This document shows, piece after piece, positions 7,136-15,025 of a DNA stretch of 22,325 nt. Location: assembly GCA_964638715.1 (NCBI GenBank), contig CAZWZF010000069.1, positions 1 to 22,325 on the forward strand, written 5' to 3'. The notes beneath the pieces were generated by a model, which did not search any database, was not told the origin of the DNA, and saw nothing but the letters and a program-made list of their open reading frames with translations. The stretch is from JBAXQQ01 sp037131695 (GTDB lineage: Bacteria; Armatimonadota; Hebobacteria; CAIYQO01). Within the stretch, counting starts at the first letter, position 1; each line of letters starts with the position of its first letter. The translations under genes were made by a program, and so were the position numbers.

Positions 7136-8138
7136 CAGCCCAATGAATGACTGCTCCCAGCACATTTGCGGCTTGTCCGGCGTTGAGGCGGGTATAGAAT
7201 GCCGGTGCGTCTGCGGCTTCCACCCGGTGGGTGATAGTGCACTCCCAGGGGAGTACGCCGCGAGCCATGTTATTTATTACTGCCCGCCGGCACGGCGCAA
7301 GTCCATCATCCATGGGGAAGAAGAGCGTGAGCGTGCGATTATGGGCGGCCATGAAGTTAAAGTCGATGGGTTTTACGCCATAGTTGCCTTGCATGACGAA
7401 GGCTCCGAATTTTTTACATAACGGCAAGGCTTCATTGACACAGGCGGGGATACCGGTACATTCAAAGACGGTGTCCGCGCCATCAGGAATGATTGCCGCC
7501 AATACTGATGTTAGCTCACCGGTGCGGCTGTTGATAGTGATATCAGCGCCAAGGTCAGCAGCTACGGCTAAATGTTGATCATCGATATCAACTGCAATTA
7601 CCCGGCATCCGCGCTGGCTGGCAGCAGCAATTACGCCTAATCCTATCATGCCGGCACCATATACCAGAACCGTGCTCCCCATGCGCGGGTTCGCCATATC
7701 GACGCCGGCCAAACCAACACTGGGCATGACAAACAGGCTTGCGACATCTGCTGCTACCCCGTCTGGCAGCAAAGCGATGCCGTGACTGGTTAGCGGGTTG
7801 ACCACCAGATGTGAGCAATGGGTGCCGGTGACATTAGTGACCGCGGTGCCATCCGCCAACTGTCCGCTAAGACCGTCACGACAGTAGACCAATGCCCCGA
7901 TCGGAAAACCCGCAACTGCCGTTCCTACCGACTCTACCCGTCCGACAGACTGGTAACCCGTGCAAAGCGGATACGGTCCCCAGGATATTTTATTGCGAAT
8001 CAGCGCGAACTCAGTGCCAATGCTGACACCGGAGTAAAGCGTACGGACGACCAGATGCTCAGGCCCCGGGTCAGGGAGCGTAACCTTTTCGAGAGTAAAA
8101 CGTTGTTGCGCATTGCAAATGAGTGCTGTAGCTTGCAT
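7131..8138 (-). CDS. Medium-chain dehydrogenase (alcohol dehydrogenase-like), zinc-independent type
   Basis: This 335-residue protein belongs to the medium-chain dehydrogenase/reductase superfamily. The Rossmann fingerprint VYGAGMIGLG covers residues 159-168, and D184 ends the second strand (VIAVDID), favouring NAD over NADP. The N-terminal catalytic domain has SGVSIGTE at about 36-43 where zinc enzymes carry the catalytic Cys, and GYQ (61-63) where they carry GHE. No structural four-Cys zinc lobe is visible. It therefore looks like the zinc-less subgroup with SGxSxGTE, as in BchC-like and several sugar/polyol dehydrogenase-like proteins. The ATG has AGGAG 6 bases upstream. The gene is monocistronic, flanked by a candidate operator palindrome and a repeat element. 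The substrate is unknown; a sugar or polyol is plausible from the neighbourhood. Confidence 0.82.
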   Translation of the reverse strand: MQATALICNAQQRFTLEKVTLPDPGPEHLVVRTLYSGVSIGTEFALIRNKISWGPYPLCTGYQSVGRVESVGTAVAGFPIGALVYCRDGLSGQLADGTAVTNVTGTHCSHLVVNPLTSHGIALLPDGVAADVASLFVMPSVGLAGVDMANPRMGSTVLVYGAGMIGLGVIAAASQRGCRVIAVDIDDQHLAVAADLGADITINSRTGELTSVLAAIIPDGADTVFECTGIPACVNEALPLCKKFGAFVMQGNYGVKPIDFNFMAAHNRTLTLFFPMDDGLAPCRRAVINNMARGVLPWECTITHRVEAADAPAFYTRLNAGQAANVLGAVIHWAD

Positions 8139-8161
8139 GATATGCTCCTGTTTAAGATAAT

Positions 8162-8178
8162 ACCTTATGTTATAAGGT
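8162..8178. promoter_or_regulatory. Perfect palindrome upstream of the dehydrogenase gene
   Basis: ACCTTAT-GTT-ATAAGGT is a 7-bp perfect inverted repeat with a 3-base centre, 24 bases upstream of the minus-strand ATG at 8138. It could be an operator or a small hairpin in the leader. A similar palindrome (ATACCTT-TTT-AAGGTAT) is at 15620-15636. No regulator gene is nearby. Confidence 0.35.
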
Positions 8179-8210
8179 TATGTTACTATGTAGCCGATTA
8201 TAAATCAACC

Positions 8211-8246
8211 CTACCCCGGTATCAAGTCCCTTACTCTTATACACAT
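8211..8246 (-). other. Tiny ORF MCIRVRDLIPG within the left end of mobile element copy A
   Basis: On the minus strand, ATG at 8246 opens an 11-codon frame ending in TAG at 8211. It heads toward the dehydrogenase gene 108 bases away. Its first six codons match those of three other short frames in the window, with differences only at third positions. It coincides with the Tn5-end-like inverted repeat of copy A, which may be the whole explanation. Confidence 0.25.
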
Positions 8247-8531
8247 TTTAATTATTACAACTTAAGTGGTAGGGAAACTGTCCTCAGTTCCCGCGATGAA
8301 CCGGAATAATGATGTAATAAAGCGATACAGCGACAGATTTTTTGCGGGTGTTGTAATTGCAAACCTTGATTTGTCGTTACATCCGATTCTTTTTTATAAA
8401 AATAACACTGTCGCGGGAGATGAGGACATCTCCCCTACCATTTACCGGATATTTTTCAATGAAAAAATCTGAAACATGTACCATCCATGACTTTTTCTAT
8501 ATATTTTTGAAAAAATGTGTATAAGGGTAAG
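8230..8531. mobile_element. MITE-like element, copy A, with Tn5/IS50-like ends and nested GTAG hairpins
   Basis: The outer ends are CTTACTCTTATACACATTTT (8230-8249) and the inverted form of CTTACCCTTATACACATTTT (8512-8531), 19/20 identical. The left end matches 16 of 19 positions of the Tn5 outside end CTGACTCTTATACACAAGT as I recall it. Inside, 8268-8295 and 8412-8439 form a second inverted pair (23/28). Each starts GGTAGGG and carries its own stem: GGGAGATG-AGGA-CATCTCCC on the right, and one bulged A on the left. A third inverted pair (CGACAG/TTGTCG) lies further in. The whole element aligns with 17576-17893. No protein is encoded and no target duplication is visible. Confidence 0.75.
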
Positions 8532-8544
8532 AGTGATGCTGTAG
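8515..8544 (+). other. Tiny ORF MCIRVRVML at the right end of element copy A
   Basis: ATG at 8515 opens a 9-codon frame ending TAG at 8542-8544, 200 bases upstream of the SGNH gene start. It starts with the same six codons as the other short frames, apart from synonymous changes. No ribosome binding site is evident. It is listed because of the recurrent arrangement, not because translation is shown. Confidence 0.25.
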
Positions 8545-8714
8545 GTTATGGAATTATTTTTAAATTAGATTGGATAGTGATATTAATAAAATCTATTTTA
8601 TGTTGATGCTTATCACCATATTGGGTATTATTAGCCAGTTAGCAACAAAATCCAAACCTGAAAGCAACCCAATCTGAAAACTGAAAACTTAACACTAAAA
8701 AAGAGGATTTTGAA

Positions 8715-10055
8715 ATGAAAACAGCGTTAATTGCATTGTTGTTGATATTCGCTGGCGCGTGTGCCTGGGCAGATACTGAAAGTTCCATGGTGATGAGCAC
8801 GCGCGGCTTTGCGCGCACTTCGGTGTTAAAAGATAGCGTGGGGAAAGAGGCGATTACCGCGTATCGTTTCGAGTTGCCGTACGGGCTTGCTGCGGGGTGG
8901 CGTGTGCCATACCTGGGCTTTTCCGAAGGTGCTAAAAGCTCGATTCAAATCAATGGTGTGGTCGTTGTCGTACCAGTGCCCGATAAGCCGGCCCAGCATG
9001 TGCCGATTACCTTTGGCGGAAAACGGGAAGCAGCAGCAGCGTCTAATGAAGTGGTGGAATCCGATCCCGTCGATATGCCGATAAAACCCGGCACAGTCAT
9101 CGTCGTTTACACAAATTATCGCAACCAGGACGCTGCCGGTCCTTTGCCCTACATGACCTGGGGTTTCGTCAATGGCTGCGATGGCTGCGCGGTGGGTGAT
9201 ATAGGCAAGCTGTCGATAGATACCCTGGGTGATGATGCATTGCTCACCAGCAATGCAGCACCACTACCGCTTAACGCCGGAGCCAATGCGTTGATCCGCT
9301 CCTACCAACCGATGTTTATCGCTGGCCTGCCGCATCCGTCAGTGAAAGGACCGGTGATGTCCGTGGGGTTCATTGGTGATTCTATTAATATCGCCACTGG
9401 CGACTTCTCGCGCGCCACACCCGACGATCCTTTCCCCGCGCGCGGGTGGAATGGTCGCGCATGCGGTGTGGAGACACCTTACGTGGTATTCGGGCAAAGC
9501 GGTGCAAATGCCGGAGGCTTTTTCTCTGCGCAGAAAACGCCGGTCTTCAAATATATCTTCGGAACTGGTGCCGGCGATGCTAAGGTGACATGCCTGGTAG
9601 ATGGTTACGGTATTAACGAATTGCGCCAGCAGAACAAGACCAAGTCGCCAGATAAAGTGTGGCAGGATCGGTTGAAGGCGGCTGGCATCGCGCTGCAATT
9701 GCAGCTTCCTTACGTGCAGACGACATTGACGCCGATGAACGCGCCATTCCTGGTGTTTGATGCCACGATGGGAGATAAGGACGCGCGCTTTGCCGTATTC
9801 GTGAGCGAGCGGAAAGCTTTGAATGATAAGATTCGGACAGAAAGCAAAAACATTCCCGGCTGCGTTGGTTTTATAGATTGGGGACCGGTACTGGAGAAAG
9901 ATTCCGCAGCGAGTGACAATATCTGGCAGCCGGGGACGGCAATGGAAGGCATTCATCCCAACACCGAAGGATTTGCGCGCATGGGAAAGGTTGCAGCAGA
10001 GGTGCTGAAGACATTGCGTCCGAAATTGAGCCGCGATTTGGCGGTAAAGAAGTAA
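8715..10055 (+). CDS. Secreted SGNH/GDSL hydrolase-like protein
   Basis: This 446-residue protein has a signal peptide (MKTALIALLLIFAGACAWA, likely cut before D20). The AGAC at 13-16 gives a weak alternative lipobox. Residues of about 20-205 form an all-beta N-terminal part of unknown function. The C-terminal half carries SGNH-hydrolase landmarks: block I VGFIGDSINIA with S223 as candidate nucleophile, GYGINEL at about 298-304 as a candidate block III (N301), and GIHPNTEGFARMG with H414 as the catalytic histidine preceding a C-terminal helix. Such enzymes deacylate or esterolyse carbohydrates and lipids outside the cell. The ATG has AAGAGGA 7 bases upstream. It is monocistronic, with MITE-like element copy A upstream and a hairpin downstream. 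The family is likely; the substrate is unknown, with carbohydrate esterase activity plausible. Confidence 0.75.
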   Translation: MKTALIALLLIFAGACAWADTESSMVMSTRGFARTSVLKDSVGKEAITAYRFELPYGLAAGWRVPYLGFSEGAKSSIQINGVVVVVPVPDKPAQHVPITFGGKREAAAASNEVVESDPVDMPIKPGTVIVVYTNYRNQDAAGPLPYMTWGFVNGCDGCAVGDIGKLSIDTLGDDALLTSNAAPLPLNAGANALIRSYQPMFIAGLPHPSVKGPVMSVGFIGDSINIATGDFSRATPDDPFPARGWNGRACGVETPYVVFGQSGANAGGFFSAQKTPVFKYIFGTGAGDAKVTCLVDGYGINELRQQNKTKSPDKVWQDRLKAAGIALQLQLPYVQTTLTPMNAPFLVFDATMGDKDARFAVFVSERKALNDKIRTESKNIPGCVGFIDWGPVLEKDSAASDNIWQPGTAMEGIHPNTEGFARMGKVAAEVLKTLRPKLSRDLAVKK

Positions 10056-10139
10056 ATGTAAACACTCTAAAACAAGCCAGCCAAAGAGTGGCGAAATATT
10101 AATAGCAAAAAGCATTGGAAATAGAATTCAAACTGCAGG

Positions 10140-10185
10140 GCAGCGACACAGTGATTTACCGGATACCGCCATTTTGTGTCGCTGC
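10140..10185 (+). terminator. Hairpin after the SGNH gene
   Basis: GCAGCGACACA at 10140-10150 pairs perfectly with TGTGTCGCTGC at 10175-10185, an 11-bp stem around a 24-base loop. It is followed by a T-rich stretch (CTTTTATATTT). It is 85 bases past the stop codon, so assignment as the gene's terminator is likely but not certain. Confidence 0.6.
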
Positions 10186-10292
10186 TCTACGGCTTTTATA
10201 TTTAGACTATATCGTGTTCTATTAATATTTCGACTCGACAGTTTGTAATTTATTTTTAAAATATTTACTTCCATAAACTTAAGTGACCGATT

Positions 10293-10321
10293 TTGACACT
10301 TCTTTAGGGTAATACTGGTAT
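10293..10321 (+). promoter_or_regulatory. Candidate promoter of the AT-rich three-gene island
   Basis: A consensus TTGACA at 10293-10298 is followed after 17 bases by TGGTAT at 10316-10321. It lies about 25 bases upstream of the ATG at 10347. The -35 box is strong; the -10 box is moderate. Confidence 0.5.
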
Positions 10322-10346
10322 TAGAAAATTACAAAGGAGCATCCAG

Positions 10347-10886
10347 ATGACTGAAAACAAAGAACATGAAAATTACAACAGAGAAGAAAACAAAGATGGC
10401 AATTCGAAAATTAATACCACATTAAACTGTCCATTTTGCAGTGCAATAATCATTGAAGAAGTTGATATGGAACCTTGGGAATACGACGAGATGTATGAGT
10501 TATATGGAAAAGATATTGAAAAATGTAGTGGTAAGTATCATATGATTCGACCATTTTGTGAACATTTGGCCTTTTTTGGAATGCTGTGGGGTCTGAATCA
10601 GGAAGAAATAGCAGAAAAATGGTCAAATGAAATGTTAATTTTGGCGAAAAATTTAGGTGCTGAAATCATTGAATCAGAAAGACTTTATGATAGTTATGGT
10701 AGAGAGAATAGTCCTGTAAATGTTATTGCTGAAACTATACTTTTTAATGATGACTCAAAAAAAGAGAATTATGAAAAGATTCAGGATACACTCATTAGAC
10801 TATTCCCTGATTGTGATTCATCTGTTTTAAAAGAATGTTTAAATGATGAATCTATTTTTACTATGATATTTATGAAGAAGAAATGA
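10347..10886 (+). CDS. Hypothetical protein with a possible Cys/His metal site
   Basis: I do not recognise this 179-residue, acidic, presumably cytoplasmic protein. Visible features are a charged, Asn/Glu/Lys-rich N-terminus of about 25 residues, a CPFC motif (C28, C31), then C60, C71 and H73 (PFCEHLAFFGMLWGL), which together could bind zinc. The C-terminal half is helical and rich in Asp, Glu and Lys. No signal peptide or membrane segment is seen. The start is supported by AAAGGAG 7 bases upstream. Base composition is much more AT-rich than in the flanking hydrolase and glycosidase genes, as for the next two genes. It is 39 bases from the ankyrin gene and probably co-transcribed with it. A binding or immunity partner of the neighbours is possible, but nothing in the sequence proves a function. 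Confidence 0.7.
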   Translation: MTENKEHENYNREENKDGNSKINTTLNCPFCSAIIIEEVDMEPWEYDEMYELYGKDIEKCSGKYHMIRPFCEHLAFFGMLWGLNQEEIAEKWSNEMLILAKNLGAEIIESERLYDSYGRENSPVNVIAETILFNDDSKKENYEKIQDTLIRLFPDCDSSVLKECLNDESIFTMIFMKKK

Positions 10887-10925
10887 TAAAAACTATAAAA
10901 TAAGATTTACAAAGGAAGGCTAATT

Positions 10926-11483
10926 ATGAAAACGGGACAAAAGGAACTGATAACAGCAATCAAATTATGCGACACATCAATGGCTGATTGGGCTATCGGG
11001 ATGGGTGCAGATGTGAATGCGACTGATGACGGTGACATGACACCGCTTATATTGTCAGTCGCGAGGGATAGAAGCGAGATGATACCTTATCTCGCTTCAA
11101 AAGGTGCAGATATTAATTGCATTTACCAGGGATTTACCCCATTAATGATTGCCGCACAGGATGGCAAACTCCAATGTGCAAAAATGTTGATTGATGCCGG
11201 TGCAAATCTTGAATCACAGGAACAGAATGGTTTAACAGCACTTATGGCAGCAGCAAGGGATGGATATATTGATATAGTCCGGTTACTTCTTGACGCCGGA
11301 GCAGATTGGACTACCAAAACAACAGCCGGTAATGATGTAATATATATTGCTCGTTACTTTAAACATGCTGATATCATAGAATTGTTAGAACAACATTCCG
11401 GTATATCCGCACAAAAATATTTCCTGTCAGAATTAGCAGGAAGGGTAGTTGTTATTGATTGTGGTGATGATGAAAAAATATAA
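10926..11483 (+). CDS. Ankyrin repeat protein
   Basis: This 185-residue protein is built mainly from ankyrin repeats of about 33 residues. The recognisable ones are at about 38-66 (DMTPLILSVARDRSEMIPYLASKGADI), 70-99 (FTPLMIAAQDGKLQCAKMLIDAGANL) and 102-133 (LTALMAAARDGYIDIVRLLLDAGADW), with degenerate caps at 5-36 and 135-158. Ankyrin arrays bind protein partners and have no enzymatic role. The last 25 residues (ending VVVIDCGDDEKI) are outside the repeats. There is no signal peptide, so it is likely cytoplasmic. AAAGGAAGG lies upstream of the ATG. It follows the unknown Cys/His protein closely and precedes a nuclease-family gene that has its own promoter. The fold is sure; the partner is unknown. 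Confidence 0.88.
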   Translation: MKTGQKELITAIKLCDTSMADWAIGMGADVNATDDGDMTPLILSVARDRSEMIPYLASKGADINCIYQGFTPLMIAAQDGKLQCAKMLIDAGANLESQEQNGLTALMAAARDGYIDIVRLLLDAGADWTTKTTAGNDVIYIARYFKHADIIELLEQHSGISAQKYFLSELAGRVVVIDCGDDEKI

Positions 11484-11519
11484 CCTGATAAATTACAACA
11501 TAGAATATTTTGATTCCAC

Positions 11520-11548
11520 TTTACATAGAACTGTTTATTCGCTATTAT
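11520..11548 (+). promoter_or_regulatory. Sigma70-type promoter for the PD-(D/E)XK gene
   Basis: TTTACA at 11520-11525 and TATTAT at 11543-11548 have an ideal 17-base spacer. The start codon is at 11582, preceded by AAAGGAA. This suggests the nuclease gene can be expressed separately from the two genes before it. Confidence 0.55.
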
Positions 11549-11581
11549 ATTCATGGTTTGCAATAGAAAAAGGAAATAGCT

Positions 11582-12646
11582 ATGCAGAACACCAGTGATA
11601 TTTCATCATTTACAAAGTTGTTGCATGATTACGAACAACTCGGTATGACAATTAATTCAGAACCTACATATTTAGAAATTTCTAAATATCCTCATTATGA
11701 AAATGTATGCAGTAATATATTATCATTCTACTTTGACCCAAACAAAGAACATGGTTTAAATAATCTTCTTCTTTCTGCTTTATTAGATTGTATTGGCAAG
11801 GCTAACAATATGTCTAACATATTCATTGAAAGAGAAGTATTTACTGGTGTTGGAAGAATTGACTTGGTAATTGATTCAGATGAAGTCATTATTGCAATTG
11901 AAAATAAAATATTTCATAACTTACAGAACGATTTGAATGATTATAAGAAATATATAACTATACGTGCAAAAGAAAAAAACAATAATACAGAAACCATATT
12001 TTTGATTTTAAGTATACACAAAGTCGATTGCAATAAATGCTCTGGTTTTACTAATGTTACATATAGTGATTTTTTTGAATCGATAACAAAAAATATAGGT
12101 AAATATGTAATAAATTCTAACAATAAATATCTCATCTTTTTATTTGAGTTTATAAAGAGTATTGAGAATATCATAAAAGGAAGTGTTATGAATAAAGAAC
12201 TATTAGATTTTTTTAATGATAATCTTCAAACCACAAACACATTCATGAATAAAGTTGTTGCTATTAAAAGCGATATGCGTAATAAAGTTAATGATTTAAG
12301 TTCTAAAATTCTTATAAACGAACCGACTAAGATATTTAAACAAGGATTATATCGAGAACAATGGCAATTAAATGATACCTTATTTTATGATATTAAAGGC
12401 GATTTTATAATTGCTATTGATTGTAGAATTTATCCGGTGGGATGGAAAATTATAGTATTTGAAAGAAATATTAAAAGTATAACGCAAGTAAAAGCATTGT
12501 TAGATGAAATTGGTATAACATACAACATAGAAGAAGATAGATGTAAATTAGATATTGAAATGCCATATGATGAACCGATTGAATCTGTTGCGAATATACT
12601 GAGTAAAATTTTGTCAAAAATAATCAAAAAAGTATCGAATCAATAA
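11582..12646 (+). CDS. PD-(D/E)XK nuclease superfamily protein
   Basis: This 354-residue protein shows the layout of the PD-(D/E)XK nuclease family represented by Pfam PDDEXK_4. The N-terminal helix NVCSNILSFYFDPNKEHGLNNLLLSALL (residues about 41-68) is typical of the family, with FDPNKEHG as the marker. The catalytic core is GRIDLVI (D94), followed after a strand by IIAIENKI (E107, K109), then HNLQNDLNDYKKYI. Such proteins cut or bind DNA and many sit in accessory or defence loci. The region after about residue 200 is not recognisable. Base composition is very AT-rich, clearly lower in GC than its neighbours, suggesting horizontal acquisition. Own promoter and RBS sites are present and a hairpin follows. 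The family call is good; the biological target is unknown. Confidence 0.85.
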   Translation: MQNTSDISSFTKLLHDYEQLGMTINSEPTYLEISKYPHYENVCSNILSFYFDPNKEHGLNNLLLSALLDCIGKANNMSNIFIEREVFTGVGRIDLVIDSDEVIIAIENKIFHNLQNDLNDYKKYITIRAKEKNNNTETIFLILSIHKVDCNKCSGFTNVTYSDFFESITKNIGKYVINSNNKYLIFLFEFIKSIENIIKGSVMNKELLDFFNDNLQTTNTFMNKVVAIKSDMRNKVNDLSSKILINEPTKIFKQGLYREQWQLNDTLFYDIKGDFIIAIDCRIYPVGWKIIVFERNIKSITQVKALLDEIGITYNIEEDRCKLDIEMPYDEPIESVANILSKILSKIIKKVSNQ

Positions 12647-12732
12647 AGCAGTACTAAGGAACTCCTGTAAATAGATATCATATCACATATTTATAGTTAC
12701 ACTATAAAAATCAAAAAATGGTTAGTAATAAC

Positions 12733-12761
12733 AGTGAACCGGTATATAATATCGGTTCACT
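12733..12761. terminator. Hairpin terminator between the nuclease and glycosidase genes
   Basis: AGTGAACCG at 12733-12741 pairs perfectly with CGGTTCACT at 12753-12761 around an AT-only-centred 11-base loop. It lies between convergent genes and may serve both, although no long T run follows. Confidence 0.6.
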
Positions 12762-12874
12762 ATTCACATTCTAAATAAAAGATATTGCCATTACTCGATA
12801 AGGTACCTTGGTTGCGCGGTTCTATGCGTAGTTCAAAAACCTTGTCGTTGACGATGGCAGTGGTCTGTGTGTTT

Positions 12875-14926
12875 TTACATCATCGGTCTGCCGTCATCAT
12901 TCACTATCTCACCCACCCCCGTAATATAAATAAGCGCCGCACTACGCAGAAGTTCATGGGTTACGGTATAACCTGCTGCCAGTTCTTTTCCGATGAATGT
13001 TCCGATAATGCCTTTGTCGGCGTCGCGCAGTTCATAGTGGTGTGCGGGATTCAGCATGGTTAGTCGGTGCGTATATGAAGATTCTGGGGCTTCTTCCATG
13101 CGGAATGCGAGCATTACTCCGCTGTCTTTGTCCGGGTCGAAGTAGGCGTAGCTGGTCCAATGTGTTTTGTCGGTTGGGCCATTCCACGGTGTCAGCAGGT
13201 AAAAGTCTTTCAGCAGATAATCCTTCACAGATTCCCACTCGCGCAGACCAAAGCGGATCATATCGAAATCGGTGTTCGGGTCTTGCACCCATTGAGCGGA
13301 TAGATTGAGGATGGGATTGTAGGAAGCGCGGAAGATGTAGACATCCCGTTTGCCATCTACCATAAGTTCCTCGGCCTGTTCGACACACGCCGCCCCATGA
13401 AACGGAACCCACCGGTTGAACGCCGTCCCCATGGAAAGCCGCAGGGCGGTAGTCGTCCGATCGGCGTCGCTGCGCATCAAAGGGATACCGCGCCGCAGCG
13501 ACTCCAGGTCGTTGCGACCGCCACCGCTGGCGCAGGAATCAACGAAAGTATCTTTCCCGGTTCGCGCACAATAATCAATAATACTGTCCCACATGCGGTA
13601 ATGCGCGACGACTGACTTATTCTCCACTATCCCCTTGCGGTTCTCGCCTTCCAGGGTTGCGAGGGTGTCCCAGCATTTCCGGGGGTCGCTGTTGTTATCT
13701 TCCCGGTACATATCCACATTTTGCTTATCCATGAATGACAGGATGCGTCCCAGCGTCCATTGCAGGCACTCCTCGTTGCCGATGTTGTTGGCTGTCACGC
13801 CGCATTCAATAGCCCATTCTTTCTGGTAACCCCAGTTCTTCACCAAATCATCTACGTGGGTAACGCGTTCCGGCTCAAACCAGACCAGCGTTTTCATATT
13901 ATGCTCATGAGCAAAGTCGACGGACTCGCGGAAAGAGTTGCCCGGCCATTTGACCGTATCCAGCTCCCATGTCCCTACTGTACCCCACCAGTCGCTCTCC
14001 ACGGTACTGCCATCTGGCGCAAAGTACCACCCGGCATCAAACCACCGGTAATCTAACTTGATGCCCTCGCTTAGCATCTTCTCCAGTGACGGCTTCCATG
14101 TGAAATATCGCTCGGAAATGCTGCCGTCTGAATTGGGAATCCCGGTATCTCCCGCCAGCCAGGTGGTGCTGAATGGTTTCAATGGGTCGCCATTGGCGTT
14201 GAGCTTGGGCAGATTGCAGTCCAGGAACCACTGCCGCCAGAGATTGGTGGCATAGTCCTCGTCCCGCACCGTGTATGGTAAAAATGACATCAGCGGGGAG
14301 CGAATCTTCTCACCGGGTTTGAGATAGGTGCAAAGGTCATTCGTGCCGGTGGCGGTGAAATGGGTGTTTCCATTGTTATCGGTGGTGAAGAGAGCCTCCC
14401 AGGTTCCGCCCCATCCAAGCGCGATGAGAGTGCCGCCGTCGCCGTGTTCCAGGTTGAAATAGGGGAACCAAATGTGGGTGGGTCGCCCCTTCTCCGAGCG
14501 GAAATGCACCGGTGCCTCCTCCAGTATCCTGGCATATGGACGATACTGGTTCTCATGGTCGCCCAATATTCCCTTTAGAATCGGGTTTTTCCCGGTGAAG
14601 GCAATGTCCGCCGCCTCCATGTTTCTGATGACTCCAGAATTTTTTGTACCGGTGTTTTCAAACCAGACAGTCCATTCATAGGCTCCGTATCCGGCATAGA
14701 ATGCGGTATCCACCGTCACCTGGAAATCGCCAGTCTTCAGCACGAAAAGGTTGCTCTCCTTTTCCCCCTTGACGGATTGGAGGTGCACTACCTGCTGGAA
14801 AGTCTCCGCCGGAAATCCAGTGTAAGCCGTGTCGTCATATACAAACGAGAACGGCAATAAACTCAAATCCGCGATAAAAGTGTCATACACCGATTTACTA
14901 TCTGTCTTCAGTTTGTCTTTCAACAT
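12875..14926 (-). CDS. GH36-family alpha-galactosidase-like glycosidase
   Basis: This 683-residue protein matches the alpha-galactosidase (melibiase) architecture: an N-terminal beta-sandwich to about residue 225, a catalytic barrel at about 250-560, and a C-terminal beta domain. Barrel motifs are YRWFDAGWY (293-301), KTLVWFEPERV (345-355), VDMYREDNN (404-412, predicted nucleophile D410 in the place of the usual KWDxN), SCASGGGRND (464-473) and MRSDAD (484-489, predicted acid/base). It would hydrolyse alpha-linked galactosides, or a related alpha-glycoside, in the cytoplasm, as no signal peptide is visible. An upstream in-frame ATG exists at 14962, but AGAGG at 14935-14939 is spaced 8 bases from the ATG at 14926, so I chose the latter. 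It is monocistronic, with no transporter beside it. Confidence 0.9.
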   Translation of the reverse strand: MLKDKLKTDSKSVYDTFIADLSLLPFSFVYDDTAYTGFPAETFQQVVHLQSVKGEKESNLFVLKTGDFQVTVDTAFYAGYGAYEWTVWFENTGTKNSGVIRNMEAADIAFTGKNPILKGILGDHENQYRPYARILEEAPVHFRSEKGRPTHIWFPYFNLEHGDGGTLIALGWGGTWEALFTTDNNGNTHFTATGTNDLCTYLKPGEKIRSPLMSFLPYTVRDEDYATNLWRQWFLDCNLPKLNANGDPLKPFSTTWLAGDTGIPNSDGSISERYFTWKPSLEKMLSEGIKLDYRWFDAGWYFAPDGSTVESDWWGTVGTWELDTVKWPGNSFRESVDFAHEHNMKTLVWFEPERVTHVDDLVKNWGYQKEWAIECGVTANNIGNEECLQWTLGRILSFMDKQNVDMYREDNNSDPRKCWDTLATLEGENRKGIVENKSVVAHYRMWDSIIDYCARTGKDTFVDSCASGGGRNDLESLRRGIPLMRSDADRTTTALRLSMGTAFNRWVPFHGAACVEQAEELMVDGKRDVYIFRASYNPILNLSAQWVQDPNTDFDMIRFGLREWESVKDYLLKDFYLLTPWNGPTDKTHWTSYAYFDPDKDSGVMLAFRMEEAPESSYTHRLTMLNPAHHYELRDADKGIIGTFIGKELAAGYTVTHELLRSAALIYITGVGEIVNDDGRPMM

Positions 14927-15025
14927 TGGAAATACCTCTTTTACCATTTCTAAAATAAGCATACAAAAAAATAATGATATTTACAAATGTTTATAGCACC
15001 AAATAGAAAAACTGCCTGAGATACT

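Noticed and set aside
8230..8531. Nextera/Tn5 adapter contamination as the source of the TGTGTATAAGAG motifs
   Set aside because: Adapter sequence would be exact and at read or contig ends. These copies are diverged, internal, paired as inverted ends, and embedded in a homologous 300-bp body.
8818..9950. Long minus-strand open frame opposite the SGNH gene (9339-10115)
   Set aside because: It lies antisense to a gene with a signal peptide, RBS and hydrolase motifs. Its translation has no recognisable motif and is rich in residues typical of antisense shadows.
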